Source: Lachnospira rogosae | GTDB lineage: Bacteria; Bacillota; Clostridia; Lachnospirales; Lachnospiraceae | Length of the DNA: 64,000 nt | Direction: 5' to 3' | Assembly (NCBI RefSeq): GCF_040096455.1 | Contig: NZ_JBBMER010000001.1 | Coordinates: 186,001 to 250,000, forward strand | Part shown: piece by piece, positions 51,680 to 60,939 of the stretch | Position numbering within the stretch: the stretch's first letter is position 1 | Layout of the letters: each line of letters begins with the position of its first letter | Notes under the pieces: generated by a model | Databases searched by the model: none | Seen by the model: only the letters and a program-made list of their open reading frames with translations | What the model was told of the DNA's origin: nothing | Program-made: the position numbers and the translations under genes

Positions 51680-53647
51680 ATGGTGAAAAACAAAAAATGT
51701 CATAGTAAGAAAATGGCAGCATTAGTTACAGCTGTTGTGCTTGCTGTATCGGCAGCAGTTTCATTTGCAGTACCACAAGTAAAAGCTGCCAATGGACCAT
51801 GTGATACTGGTGATTGGGCTTATGCTTATATTAATGTAAGAAATGGAGAGGAAAGTAATCTGCTATTCTCATCAGAAGGCACTAATTCTATAGATGGAAT
51901 GTCTTATGACAGAGAGTCTAATACACTTACATTAAATAATTATAAAAGCTCTACAACAGTAATAGTTACTAATATGATGGGTGATGATTTCAAGATTAAC
52001 CTTGTTGGTGATAATGAAATCGGAAGTATAGGTTCATATGGTGATGCATGGGGTGGTTCCATCAATATAAGTGGTAATGGTTCTTTGGTAATTAATGCAG
52101 ACAAATCAGATGATTATGGAATAGCTTTCTTTGCTGAGGGAACTAATTCGGTGCTTTCAGTTGCAGACACCTGTAATGTTACAATATATTCTGGTTCAAA
52201 GGCAGTAGTGTATACAAGCGATAATCTCACTAACAAGCCAATTAAGGATAATGGAACATTAAAGGAAAATGTGACATATAATGTTTCACATCCGCTGGAA
52301 ATATCAAGATTATGTGCCAGGTATTATGAGTACGACCCTTATACAACTAATATAGTATATAAGAACGAGACAGATAATACTTCATTATATTATATTAAAG
52401 AGCTGACATATATTGAACCTGCTAAAGTGACTTATACATTATATAAGCTTACTACAAAGAAAGCTATGGGCGATGTATATTATGCTGACAAAGTAGGTGA
52501 ATATGATAATATCCCTGCTGGATATACCAAGACCACATTAGACAATCCAATTTCATATTATGAGTCAGACAGTGGAAGCGGCGGAACAAGTCAGGTTATA
52601 ATCAATACAGCAACAAATGAAAAGTATGTATCTGCATATGTTTATGAAAATAAAACATCATATTATAGAATATGTAAGCTTCTTGAAAAGCTTGGTGTAG
52701 ATGAACGAAGCAATGATGAATTATGGCTTATTGATTATGACAATCCTGTAGCAACATACAATCCTGTAGTGGGAAGTGATAATCTTCCAGACGGATACAA
52801 GTATGACGGTACAGAGATAGAAGGTCTTTATAATGTTGAATGTGTAGCAGATAGGCTTACATTTACAGCTAAATCATCTAGTGATAATACGACAGATAAT
52901 TCAAAAGGAGACACAACCAATAATCCATCTGACAACACAACAGATACACCAGCAGATGAGAAGCCATCGACACCAGAGTCAAGCACCACTAATACAGTAG
53001 TAGATGTATCAGACGGCAGCACAACTATTAAGGCTGATGAAATCAGAAAGATTATTGAAGATAACAAGGTGAATGATGTTGTTATCAAATCTAACAATGA
53101 TGTTACATTTACATTTGCAAAAGGAACAATGTCAGAAGTATCACAGGTTGCAATATATGACTTCTCAACAGCAATTACTTCTGATATAAAAGAAGCAGGA
53201 GATATGCCGGCAGATGTAACAGAGGATATATTCGTATCTAAGATTGTATACAATTATTCCGGCGTGCTTCCAGCAACGGCAAGTATTAAGTTAAATGTTG
53301 GAAAAGCATATGCAGGCCAGACACTTTATTACAGCCAGCTCTTAGATGATGGAACAATAATTAGTATGATGTCAGCTGTAGTTGATAATGATGGTTATAT
53401 GACAGTAGAACAGGATCACTGCTCAACATATCTTATTACAAAACAGCAGATTACAAGCAGTTCATCAGATATAAGTTTACCAGGCACATCAGTAGAAAAT
53501 GTAACAGAAGCCGCAGGTAATACAGTTGAAACACCACAGACAGGAGATATGACACATATATACTGGGCAGGATATTTATTAGTATTATCATTAATGGGCA
53601 TTGGATTTACAATTTTAATGGCTGGTAAGCTAAAGAAAGAACAGTAA
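51680..53647 (+). CDS. Sortase-anchored surface protein
   Basis: 655 residues. Signal peptide 1-36 (MAALVTAVVLAVSAAVSFA, cleavage near VKA-A). The N domain has repeated beta-strand motifs, including LTLNNYKSSTTVIV and SINISGNGSLVIN, like DUF4353/right-handed beta-helix domains. A Ser/Thr/Asp/Pro-rich linker lies at about 400-440, then another beta domain. The C terminus has TPQTGD, a membrane helix (WAGYLLVLSLMGIGFTILMA) and a KLKKEQ basic tail: a sortase sorting signal with Pro-Gln-Thr-Gly. Exposed, peptidoglycan-linked protein of unknown ligand. Confidence 0.85.
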   Translation: MVKNKKCHSKKMAALVTAVVLAVSAAVSFAVPQVKAANGPCDTGDWAYAYINVRNGEESNLLFSSEGTNSIDGMSYDRESNTLTLNNYKSSTTVIVTNMMGDDFKINLVGDNEIGSIGSYGDAWGGSINISGNGSLVINADKSDDYGIAFFAEGTNSVLSVADTCNVTIYSGSKAVVYTSDNLTNKPIKDNGTLKENVTYNVSHPLEISRLCARYYEYDPYTTNIVYKNETDNTSLYYIKELTYIEPAKVTYTLYKLTTKKAMGDVYYADKVGEYDNIPAGYTKTTLDNPISYYESDSGSGGTSQVIINTATNEKYVSAYVYENKTSYYRICKLLEKLGVDERSNDELWLIDYDNPVATYNPVVGSDNLPDGYKYDGTEIEGLYNVECVADRLTFTAKSSSDNTTDNSKGDTTNNPSDNTTDTPADEKPSTPESSTTNTVVDVSDGSTTIKADEIRKIIEDNKVNDVVIKSNNDVTFTFAKGTMSEVSQVAIYDFSTAITSDIKEAGDMPADVTEDIFVSKIVYNYSGVLPATASIKLNVGKAYAGQTLYYSQLLDDGTIISMMSAVVDNDGYMTVEQDHCSTYLITKQQITSSSSDISLPGTSVENVTEAAGNTVETPQTGDMTHIYWAGYLLVLSLMGIGFTILMAGKLKKEQ

Positions 53648-53779
53648 TAATATTTATTGATAAAAAACTGCCTGAATGAGAGTTGACATATGTATTTTCA
53701 AAAAGTAATATTAAAGAAGTGTTTGTTCACATTAATTATATGTGAAATACAGTAAATATGTATAAAATGGAGGCAGAAT

Positions 53780-54760
53780 ATGAGAATAGGTATTATTGGA
53801 TACGGAAATCTTGGAAGAGGCGTTGAGTGTGCTATCAGGCAAAATCCAGATATGGAGCTTGTAGCAGTATTTACAAGACGTGCACCAGAAAGCGTATCTA
53901 TATTGACAGAGGGTGCTTTAGTATGCTCAGTAGATGAGGTAGAGCAGTGGAAGGATAAGATAGACGTAATGATTCTTTGCGGTGGAAGTGCTACAGATTT
54001 ACCAGTACAGACACCAAAGTTTGCAGAGATGTTTAACGTAGTTGACAGCTTTGATACACACGCAAGAATTCCAGAACATTTTGAAAATGTTGATTCTGCG
54101 GCTAAGAAGAGCGGACACGTTGGAATTATATCAGTAGGCTGGGATCCAGGTATGTTCTCTTTAAACCGTATGTATGCCAATGCTATTTTACCAGAAGGCA
54201 AAGATTATACATTCTGGGGTAAGGGCGTAAGTCAGGGACATTCAGACGCTATCAGAAGAGTTGAGGGCGTCAAGGATGGCAAGCAGTATACAATTCCAGT
54301 TGAGGCAGCCTTAGAAGCTGTAAGAAATGGCGAGAATCCAGAGCTTACAACAAGACAGAAGCATACAAGAGAATGTTTTGTAGTATTAGAGGAAGGTGCT
54401 GATGCTGCAAAGGTAGAAGAAACAATCAAGAATATGCCTAACTATTTCGCTGATTACGATACAACAGTACATTTTATCAGTGAAGAAGAATTAAAGAAAA
54501 ACCACAGTGGAATTCCTCACGGAGGATTTGTTATCCGTACAGGAAAGACAGGCTGGAACAAAGAGAACAATCACGTTATAGAATACAGCTTAAAGCTTGA
54601 TTCTAACCCAGAATTCACATCTTGCGTTATCGTAGCATATGCAAGAGCAGCTTATCGTCTTTATAAGGAAGGTCAGAGCGGTTGTAAGACAGTATTTGAT
54701 ATTGCACCTGCATATCTTAGTGCTAAGGATGGAGCAGAATTACGCAAGAGCCTTCTTTAA
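53780..54760 (+). CDS. ddh: meso-Diaminopimelate dehydrogenase
   Basis: NADP-dependent reductive amination of tetrahydrodipicolinate to meso-DAP in one step, feeding lysine and peptidoglycan synthesis. 326 residues. Seen: IGIIGYGNLGRGVECAI (Rossmann), VFTRRAPESV, DSFDTHARIPEHF, SVGWDPGMFSLNRMYANA, FWGKGVSQGHSDAIRRVEG. Single gene, followed by a hairpin. Confidence 0.96.
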   Translation: MRIGIIGYGNLGRGVECAIRQNPDMELVAVFTRRAPESVSILTEGALVCSVDEVEQWKDKIDVMILCGGSATDLPVQTPKFAEMFNVVDSFDTHARIPEHFENVDSAAKKSGHVGIISVGWDPGMFSLNRMYANAILPEGKDYTFWGKGVSQGHSDAIRRVEGVKDGKQYTIPVEAALEAVRNGENPELTTRQKHTRECFVVLEEGADAAKVEETIKNMPNYFADYDTTVHFISEEELKKNHSGIPHGGFVIRTGKTGWNKENNHVIEYSLKLDSNPEFTSCVIVAYARAAYRLYKEGQSGCKTVFDIAPAYLSAKDGAELRKSLL

Positions 54761-54850
54761 TTAATATGGTGTTATTAATATTATATTGCAGGAATTGATA
54801 ATGTAATTATTGTAAGAATTAATTACATAAATATTATGAACTAAAATAAG

Positions 54851-54898
54851 ATTGACCTTTGGAGGTATATTATGGCTTCTAAAGGTCAATTTTATTAT
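54851..54898 (+). terminator. Terminator-like hairpin after ddh
   Basis: ATTGACCTTT (54851-54860) pairs with AAAGGTCAAT (54881-54890), then TTTATTATTTTA. The loop holds GGAGG and an ATG (see findings). Confidence 0.65.
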
Positions 54899-54937
54899 TT
54901 TAAGTCAACTATATACTTTGCACTAATAATAGTGTAA
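54872..54937 (+). CDS. Candidate 21-residue small hydrophobic peptide
   Basis: ATG at 54872 lies 7 nt after GGAGG and runs to TAA at 54935. The product MASKGQFYYFKSTIYFALIIV has a hydrophobic C-terminal half, like very small membrane peptides. SD and ATG sit in the loop and stem of the hairpin after ddh, so chance is a serious alternative. Confidence 0.25.
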   Translation: MASKGQFYYFKSTIYFALIIV

Positions 54938-55012
54938 TATAAATATGTATGCGTTATTTATAATAATGTCACAATATACGTTACTAATAAACACAGAAAG
55001 GTATTTGAATAG

Positions 55013-55627
55013 ATGATTAAGCTTGAAAGATTTGAAGTTATGAATTTTGAAAATGCTATGAGAGGAGCGAGAAATCCGCTTAATAGCTGGGCTAGAATGG
55101 ATAGTAAGACAGAAAATGGAGTATTCACATTTGGACCTAATGATTTAGATTTAGCGAAAAGGCTCTGCAAGGCTGGTTCAGACCATAGAAAGTTTATAAG
55201 ACAGATATTTGTAACAGTAGATATAACAGCACCAATCTACTGGTGGAAGGAATACGATACATATAAGGTTGGAACAGTTGCCAATTCAACAAGTACAATG
55301 CATAAAATCCACAGCAAGTCATTTGAAATGGAAGATTTCAGCGTTGACCATTGTACTTCTGAGGCGTTAGATATGATGCAGAAGAATATAGATTTTCTTG
55401 AAACAATACGCCAGAAGTTCATAGAAACTAAGGATAAAGACCTTTGGTATAGTATGATTCAGTTGCTTCCAGAAAGCTATAATCAGATGCGTACCTGCAC
55501 ATTTAATTATGAAAATCTTGCAGGAATGTATTATTCAAGAAGAAACCATAAGCTTGCAGAATGGCATACATTCTGTGACTGGGCACTTGAGTTACCATAT
55601 TTCAAAGAACTTTTGGTTCAGGAATAA
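55013..55627 (+). CDS. Conserved-looking hypothetical protein
   Basis: 204 residues, soluble, Trp-, Tyr- and His-rich. Seen: MRGARNPLNSWARMDS, LAKRLCKAGSDHRKFIRQI, ITAPIYWWKEYDTYKVG, TSTMHKIHSK, LLPESYNQMRTCTFNYENL, HKLAEWHTFCDWALELPYF. Several polar clusters (Arg, His, Asp, Lys) look conserved-enzyme-like, but I cannot name a family. I recall similar proteins in gut Firmicutes and phages, without function; this is memory, not a search. No membrane segment or signal. Next gene starts 20 bp later. Confidence 0.8.
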   Translation: MIKLERFEVMNFENAMRGARNPLNSWARMDSKTENGVFTFGPNDLDLAKRLCKAGSDHRKFIRQIFVTVDITAPIYWWKEYDTYKVGTVANSTSTMHKIHSKSFEMEDFSVDHCTSEALDMMQKNIDFLETIRQKFIETKDKDLWYSMIQLLPESYNQMRTCTFNYENLAGMYYSRRNHKLAEWHTFCDWALELPYFKELLVQE

Positions 55628-55647
55628 AGAGGATAGAGAGGTTTCCT

Positions 55648-57066
55648 ATGAGTAAAGTTGTAGTTATTGGAGGCGGGGCGGCAGGTATGATGGCTTCTAT
55701 TATAGCCGCCAGAAATGGACACACAGTAACTCTTATAGAAAAGAATGATAAGCTTGGAAAGAAGCTTTTTATAACAGGAAAAGGCCGCTGTAATTTTACT
55801 AATGCTGGTGATGAGGACGACATTAAAAATAGTGTTGTAACCAACCCTAAATTTATGTACAGTTCATTTAAAGGCTTTTCTAATTATGATGTAATGGGAT
55901 TCTTTGATGAACTTGGACTTAAGTTTAAAATAGAACGAGGTAACCGCTGTTTTCCAGAGTCAGACCATTCATCAGATGTAATCGGCACATTGGCAAGAGA
56001 ATTAAGAAAATGCAAAGTGGATATTATGCTTAGCACAGAGGTTGTTGATGTTACAGCCAGGGAATTATCAGAGAATGTAGTATCAGAAAATGCAGTGTCA
56101 GGGAAAATAGTATCTTGCAATGCAGTATCAGAGAATATAGCAAATGATAGTGTAAAACTTGAAAAAAAGTATAAATCCAAGAAAAAAGAACATAAATCTA
56201 AGAAAAAAGATCCAGAATATATATCGCAGTTTGTAAGTGTTGAAGTTAAGGAGTTATCTACTGGCAGAAAGCAGGTTATAAAAGCTGATTCCTGCATTAT
56301 AGCAACAGGTGGTAATTCTTATTCAAGCACTGGTTCAACAGGCGATGGCTATAGATTTGCAAAGGCACTTTCACATAATGTTACACCTATTATACCGGCA
56401 TTAGTTCCTCTCACAGTAAGAGAAGAATGGGCTTCAGAGCTTATGGGACTGAGCCTTAAGAATATAGCAATAAGCATATATGACAGTATGGGTGACAGCC
56501 GTAAAGAGCTGTATAGTGACTTTGGTGAAATGCTATTTACGCATTTTGGTGTGAGCGGGCCAGTTATTCTTAGTGCGAGCAGTTATACAACAGCAATATT
56601 AAGAAAAAGACCGCTTAAGCTTGTGATAGATTTAAAGCCAGCTTTATCAGAGGAACAGCTTGATGAGAGAGTTCTTAGGGATTTCTCAGAGGAAAAGAAT
56701 AAAACCTTCCGTAATTCACTTGATAAGCTGCTTCCTAAGAAACTTATCCCTGTTATAGTAAGGCTCAGTGATATCAATAAAGATAAACAGGTTAATGAGA
56801 TAACAAGGGAAGAAAGATTAAGGCTTGTACATCTGTTAAAGCATTTTGAAATGACAATAACCGGTACAAGAGGCTTTAATGAAGCTATAATTACACAGGG
56901 CGGTGTTGATGTTAAAGAAATCAATCCGACAACTATGGAGTCAAAGTTAGTTAAAAATGTGTATTTTGCAGGAGAGGTGCTTGATGTAGATGCGGTTACA
57001 GGCGGTTTTAACTTGCAGGTAGCGTGGTCGAGTGCGTATGCTGCAGCAATGCATTTGAATAATTAA
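55648..57066 (+). CDS. YhiN/HI0933-family flavoprotein with low-complexity insert
   Basis: 472 residues, longer than usual (about 400-410). FAD-binding VVVIGGGAAGMMASIIAARNGH, LGKKLFITGKGRCNFTN, ERGNRCFPESDHSSDV, then AVIATGGNSYSSTGSTGDGYRFA-like segment, and C-terminal FAGEVLDVDAVTGGFNLQ. Residues about 137-190 form an insert with SENVVSENAVSGKIVS-type repeats and lysine-rich KYKSKKKEHKSKKKD. Family enzymes are NAD(P)/FAD oxidoreductases of unclear substrate. Its cmk neighbour is common in Firmicutes. Confidence 0.9.
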   Translation: MSKVVVIGGGAAGMMASIIAARNGHTVTLIEKNDKLGKKLFITGKGRCNFTNAGDEDDIKNSVVTNPKFMYSSFKGFSNYDVMGFFDELGLKFKIERGNRCFPESDHSSDVIGTLARELRKCKVDIMLSTEVVDVTARELSENVVSENAVSGKIVSCNAVSENIANDSVKLEKKYKSKKKEHKSKKKDPEYISQFVSVEVKELSTGRKQVIKADSCIIATGGNSYSSTGSTGDGYRFAKALSHNVTPIIPALVPLTVREEWASELMGLSLKNIAISIYDSMGDSRKELYSDFGEMLFTHFGVSGPVILSASSYTTAILRKRPLKLVIDLKPALSEEQLDERVLRDFSEEKNKTFRNSLDKLLPKKLIPVIVRLSDINKDKQVNEITREERLRLVHLLKHFEMTITGTRGFNEAIITQGGVDVKEINPTTMESKLVKNVYFAGEVLDVDAVTGGFNLQVAWSSAYAAAMHLNN

Positions 57067-57111
57067 ATAATGCCAGCGTGTTTTATAACACAGGCAGAAA
57101 AGAGGATTATT

Positions 57112-57777
57112 ATGTCTTATTCAGTAGCAATTGATGGACCGGCAGGAGCTGGCAAGAGTACAATAGCAAAGCTTATATCTAAGCAGATGGGTTATATATA
57201 TGTAGATACCGGTGCTATGTACAGGGCAATGGCAGTATATTTTAACCAGAATAATATTGACCCCGCAGATGAAGCTGCGATTAATGCGGCAGTCGATAAT
57301 GTAAAGATAACAATAGAATATAAAGACGGCGAACAGCAGGTTATCCTTAACGGCGAGAATGTAACCAGTCTTTTAAGAACTGAGGCAACAGGCAATATGG
57401 CTTCAAAGACATCTAAGTATAAGGCTGTAAGAAGCAAGCTTGTTGATTTGCAAAGAGAGCTTGCGGCAGCAGAAAATGTTGTTATGGATGGACGTGATAT
57501 TGGCACAACAGTTCTTCCAGATGCCAATGTAAAGATATATCTTACTGCAAGTTCTGATGCCAGAGCCAGAAGAAGATATGACGAACTTAAGGCAAAGGGT
57601 GAAGAATGTGATTTACAGAAGATAAAAGAGGATATTGAACAGAGAGATTATCAGGATATGCACAGGGATATTTCACCATTAAAGCAGGCAGATGATGCAG
57701 TTCTTGTAGACAGTTCTGATATGGGAATTGATGAGGTGGTGGAAGCCATCAAGACAGTTATTAATAAAGCAAAGTAG
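57112..57777 (+). CDS. cmk: Cytidylate kinase
   Basis: Phosphorylates CMP and dCMP. 221 residues. P-loop AIDGPAGAGKSTIAKL, VDTGAMYRAMA, MDGRDIGTTVLPDANVKIY, and DKxxD-like tail with EDIEQRDYQDMHRDISPL, ADDAVLVDSS. The ATG at 57112 follows AGAGGA; the longer reading from 57070 lacks an SD and adds 14 residues not seen in the family. ispH follows 15 bp later. Confidence 0.96.
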   Translation: MSYSVAIDGPAGAGKSTIAKLISKQMGYIYVDTGAMYRAMAVYFNQNNIDPADEAAINAAVDNVKITIEYKDGEQQVILNGENVTSLLRTEATGNMASKTSKYKAVRSKLVDLQRELAAAENVVMDGRDIGTTVLPDANVKIYLTASSDARARRRYDELKAKGEECDLQKIKEDIEQRDYQDMHRDISPLKQADDAVLVDSSDMGIDEVVEAIKTVINKAK

Positions 57778-57792
57778 TGATTTGGAGGATAT

Positions 57793-58659
57793 ATGAAAGA
57801 GGCAGAAGTTATACTTGCCAGGTCTGCTGGTTTCTGCTTTGGAGTTCACCGTGCAGTGGATACAGTGTATGAAAGAACAGGAATGGAAAATGTATACACA
57901 TACGGACCTATCATACATAACGATGAAGTTGTAAAGGACCTTGAAAGCAAAGGGGTCAAGGCAATATCAGATGTAGCACAGCTTGACGGTATTGATAATG
58001 CTACTGTCATAATAAGGTCGCATGGTGTATCTAAAAATGTGTATGAGAGCATAAAGACAAAGAATTATGAAGTTGTAGATGCAACCTGTCCATTTGTTCT
58101 TAAAATACACAGAATAGTTGAGCAGGAGAGCAAGGCAGGAAAGCAGATTGTAATAATAGGCAATGAGAAACACCCGGAAGTTGAGGGCATTAAAGGGTGG
58201 TCAGTAAGTCCTGTATATATAGTGGATTCTATCGAAAAAGCACAAAATCTTGAGCTTGACAGGGCAAAAGAAGTGGTTGTTGTATCCCAAACGACATTTA
58301 ATTACAATAAATTTCAAGAATTAGTTGAAATTATCAACAAAAAGAGTTACAATATTACCATTAAAAATACTATTTGTAATGCCACGGAAGAACGTCAGAC
58401 AGAGGCAAGAGATATTGCACGGAAAGTTAGTGCGATGATTGTCATTGGTGACAAGAGTAGTTCCAATACGAGAAAACTGTATGAGATTTGTAAAGGCGAA
58501 TGTGAGGATACATTTTACATTCAAACTCTAAGAGATCTTAATCTTAACGATTTAAGATTCATAGACAGCATAGGTATTACAGCTGGGGCATCGACCCCGA
58601 ACAATATCATTGAGGAGGTTTATACTAATGTCAGAGAATTTTGCAGAGATGTTAGCTAA
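57793..58659 (+). CDS. ispH: 4-hydroxy-3-methylbut-2-enyl diphosphate reductase
   Basis: Last step of the non-mevalonate isoprenoid pathway, [4Fe-4S] enzyme. 288 residues. Cluster cysteines in RSAGFCFGVHRAV, DATCPFVLKIHR and KNTICNATEERQ; other motifs IRSHGVSKNVYE, TFNYNKFQ and GITAGASTPNNIIEE. Its 3' end overlaps rpsA by 32 bp in another frame. Confidence 0.96.
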   Translation: MKEAEVILARSAGFCFGVHRAVDTVYERTGMENVYTYGPIIHNDEVVKDLESKGVKAISDVAQLDGIDNATVIIRSHGVSKNVYESIKTKNYEVVDATCPFVLKIHRIVEQESKAGKQIVIIGNEKHPEVEGIKGWSVSPVYIVDSIEKAQNLELDRAKEVVVVSQTTFNYNKFQELVEIINKKSYNITIKNTICNATEERQTEARDIARKVSAMIVIGDKSSSNTRKLYEICKGECEDTFYIQTLRDLNLNDLRFIDSIGITAGASTPNNIIEEVYTNVREFCRDVS

Positions 58660-59713
58660 CGAAGAGTGGAAGGAAATTCATACAGGAGAAGTTGTTGATG
58701 GCACTGTAATAGCAGTTAAAGAAGACCATATCGTTCTTAACATAGGCTATAAGCACGATGGAATTATCACAAGAAGTGAATATTCATCAACACCAGGTAT
58801 CGATTTAACAACAGTTGTTTCTGTTGGAGATGAGATGAAGGCAAAGGTGCTTAAGCTTAATGATGGAGAAGGACAGGTTCTTCTTACATATAGAAAGCTT
58901 GTTGCAGAGAGTGGAAGCAAGAGACTTGAAGAAGCATTTAATAACAAAGAAGCTATAACAGCTAATGTATCAAGAGTTATTAAGGGTGGTCTTGAAGTTG
59001 TTGTTGATGAGACAAGAATCTTCATTCCAGCAAGCCTTGTATCAGATTCTTATGTTAAGGATTTCTCAGAATACAATGGTAAGGAGATTACATTTGTATT
59101 AACAGAATATGATCCAAAGAACAGAAAGGTGATTGGTGACTGCAAGCAGCTTATCGTAGCTAAGAAGAAGGCAGCTCAGGAAGAACTTCTTTCTAAGATT
59201 AAAGAAGGAGATACAATCGAAGGTACAGTTAAGAATGTAACAGATTTTGGTGCATTCATTGACCTTGGTGGTGTAGACGGACTTCTTCATATTTCAGAGA
59301 TGTCTTGGGGAAGAACAGAGAACCCTAAGAAGGTATATAAGGTTGGCGATTCAGTTAAGTGCTTCATCAAGGAAATCAATGGTGACAAGATTGCACTTTC
59401 AGTTAAATATCCAGACCAGAACCCTTGGAATGATGCTTCAACAAAGTATGCTGTAGGTAATGTTGTTACTGGTAAGGTAGCAAGAATGACTGACTTTGGT
59501 GCTTTTGTTCAGCTTGAAGACGGCATTGATGCTTTACTTCACGTATCACAGATTTCTAAGGAACACATCAACAAGCCAGAAGATGTATTAAAGATTGGTC
59601 AGGAAATTGAAGCTAAGGTTGTAGACCTTAACGAAGCTGACAAGAAGATCAGCCTTAGTATGAAAGCATTATTAGATGATGCAGAACCACAGGAAGAGGC
59701 TACAGAAGAATAA
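58628..59713 (+). CDS. rpsA: S1-domain ribosomal protein
   Basis: 361 residues with four S1 motifs: about 17-88 (GEVVDGTVIAVKEDHIVLNIG), 100-170 (divergent), 185-260 (EGTVKNVTDFGAFIDLGG), 275-350 (GKVARMTDFGAFVQLEDG). Acidic tail. RNA-binding protein that helps translation initiation; Firmicute S1 homologues may act beyond the ribosome. Start ATG 58628 follows GGAGG in the end of ispH, a coupling that recalls ispH-rpsA fusions of other Clostridia. Confidence 0.93.
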   Translation: MSENFAEMLANEEWKEIHTGEVVDGTVIAVKEDHIVLNIGYKHDGIITRSEYSSTPGIDLTTVVSVGDEMKAKVLKLNDGEGQVLLTYRKLVAESGSKRLEEAFNNKEAITANVSRVIKGGLEVVVDETRIFIPASLVSDSYVKDFSEYNGKEITFVLTEYDPKNRKVIGDCKQLIVAKKKAAQEELLSKIKEGDTIEGTVKNVTDFGAFIDLGGVDGLLHISEMSWGRTENPKKVYKVGDSVKCFIKEINGDKIALSVKYPDQNPWNDASTKYAVGNVVTGKVARMTDFGAFVQLEDGIDALLHVSQISKEHINKPEDVLKIGQEIEAKVVDLNEADKKISLSMKALLDDAEPQEEATEE

Positions 59714-59772
59714 TTTAATAATTAATTGTCAGATGTTCTGATGATTGGCTGTAACTTAATATTTGATAATAT

Positions 59773-59860
59773 AAGAGCTGTACACCTTAGTGTGATATAT
59801 ACTTTCTATGCCGGGTAGAACCGGTAGAAAGTATATATACAATGTTGGTGTACAGCTCTT
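59773..59860. repeat. 88-nt three-tier hairpin between rpsA and ylmH
   Basis: Outer stem of 14 bp (59773-59786 with 59847-59860), middle stem of 14 bp (59795-59808 with 59825-59838), apex CCGG-GTAGAA-CCGG. It is not followed by a T-tract. It could be a terminator for convergent genes, a structured RNA or a miniature repeat. Confidence 0.7.
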
Positions 59861-59919
59861 GTTAAATTTCCTTAAGCTTTCTGTCAAAATCTGGGGTGCG
59901 AATTATATTAGAAGAATAA

Positions 59920-60675
59920 TTACTTATATTGCATAAGTGTCAGATAGCTTCGTCCTTTGCGGGTTTCGGCTTCATCACCTATAAAGATATACTTTCCATG
60001 TCCACGGATTACAAGTACATCATCTTTCTTTAAGTTCTGGCTTTTATTCTCGGTACATATTCCATTGAGGAATATTTTCTTTGACGTAAATAGCTCATTG
60101 GAATTACTGCGTGATAATCTGGTGAGGGAAGCAACAACTGCATCAATCCGCTTAGAAGCAGCAATTATTCGTATCTCTTCAAGTTCTGGTTTGATTGCTT
60201 CAATCTCATCAGTGCATATTGTACATCTTATGTGTGTGTGTTTAATAGAGTCCAGATTATCACATATATAATCAGCTATGTGCGAAAGGCAGTATACATA
60301 AGCATCAGGCACTTTAATTATAATGTCACCGACTAGTTCGCGTTCAATTCCAAGGTTCATAATTGCACCAAGGTAATCACGGTGGTTAAGCTGTTCAGCA
60401 AATTTGACGGATAATGGGCTTATTCGGATAGTTGAGATAGGGTAACCGGCATCATAGCCATAGAGTTCCTCAGAGCCGAAACGTATTATTTTGCGTTCAC
60501 ATACAGGATTGCCACCCCATTCATCATATGGTATAAATGATAATTCGTTGCTCATTTTGTTGACAGACGACAGTTCATTTATACTTAAAAAATTAGTGTA
60601 AGTATATATATTGTGATTGAAAGCCTGATTGGCAGTATCTATTATTTTTCTTTTTAAAAGCTGTTCTTCGTTCAT
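59920..60675 (-). CDS. ylmH: YlmH-like S4-domain RNA-binding protein
   Basis: 251 residues. The N-terminal domain (1-80) and middle domain carry FIPYDEWGGNPVCERKIIRFG, HRDYLGAIMNLGIERELVGDI, typical of YlmH. The C-terminal S4 domain (about 180-245) shows ASKRIDAVVASLTRLSRSNSNELF, and RGHGKYIFIG. YlmH binds stalled 50S subunits in ribosome quality control and contributes to cell division gene loci in other Firmicutes. Convergent with rpsA. Confidence 0.93.
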   Translation of the reverse strand: MNEEQLLKRKIIDTANQAFNHNIYTYTNFLSINELSSVNKMSNELSFIPYDEWGGNPVCERKIIRFGSEELYGYDAGYPISTIRISPLSVKFAEQLNHRDYLGAIMNLGIERELVGDIIIKVPDAYVYCLSHIADYICDNLDSIKHTHIRCTICTDEIEAIKPELEEIRIIAASKRIDAVVASLTRLSRSNSNELFTSKKIFLNGICTENKSQNLKKDDVLVIRGHGKYIFIGDEAETRKGRSYLTLMQYK

Positions 60676-60939
60676 TGTGTTAATTCCTTCTATTTTATAA
60701 ATTGGTGATATGTGCGTATTGTGCTTAGATTAAATTGATATAGTAAATTAATGTTTATTATAATGTAATTAATTATATATGTCTAATACGATGTTTAATA
60801 TATTGGCAAATTCAATATTGGCAGAATGAGTTGTAAAATCCAGAATATTGTAAAATTGAATATAATGGTAAGCTTAATTGGATATGGTAATTAGATATTT
60901 TATGTAATGTTTTTATATTTTTTATATAATGATAAAATT

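Noticed and set aside
57070..57111. Longer cmk start
   Set aside because: No SD and extra residues not seen in the family.
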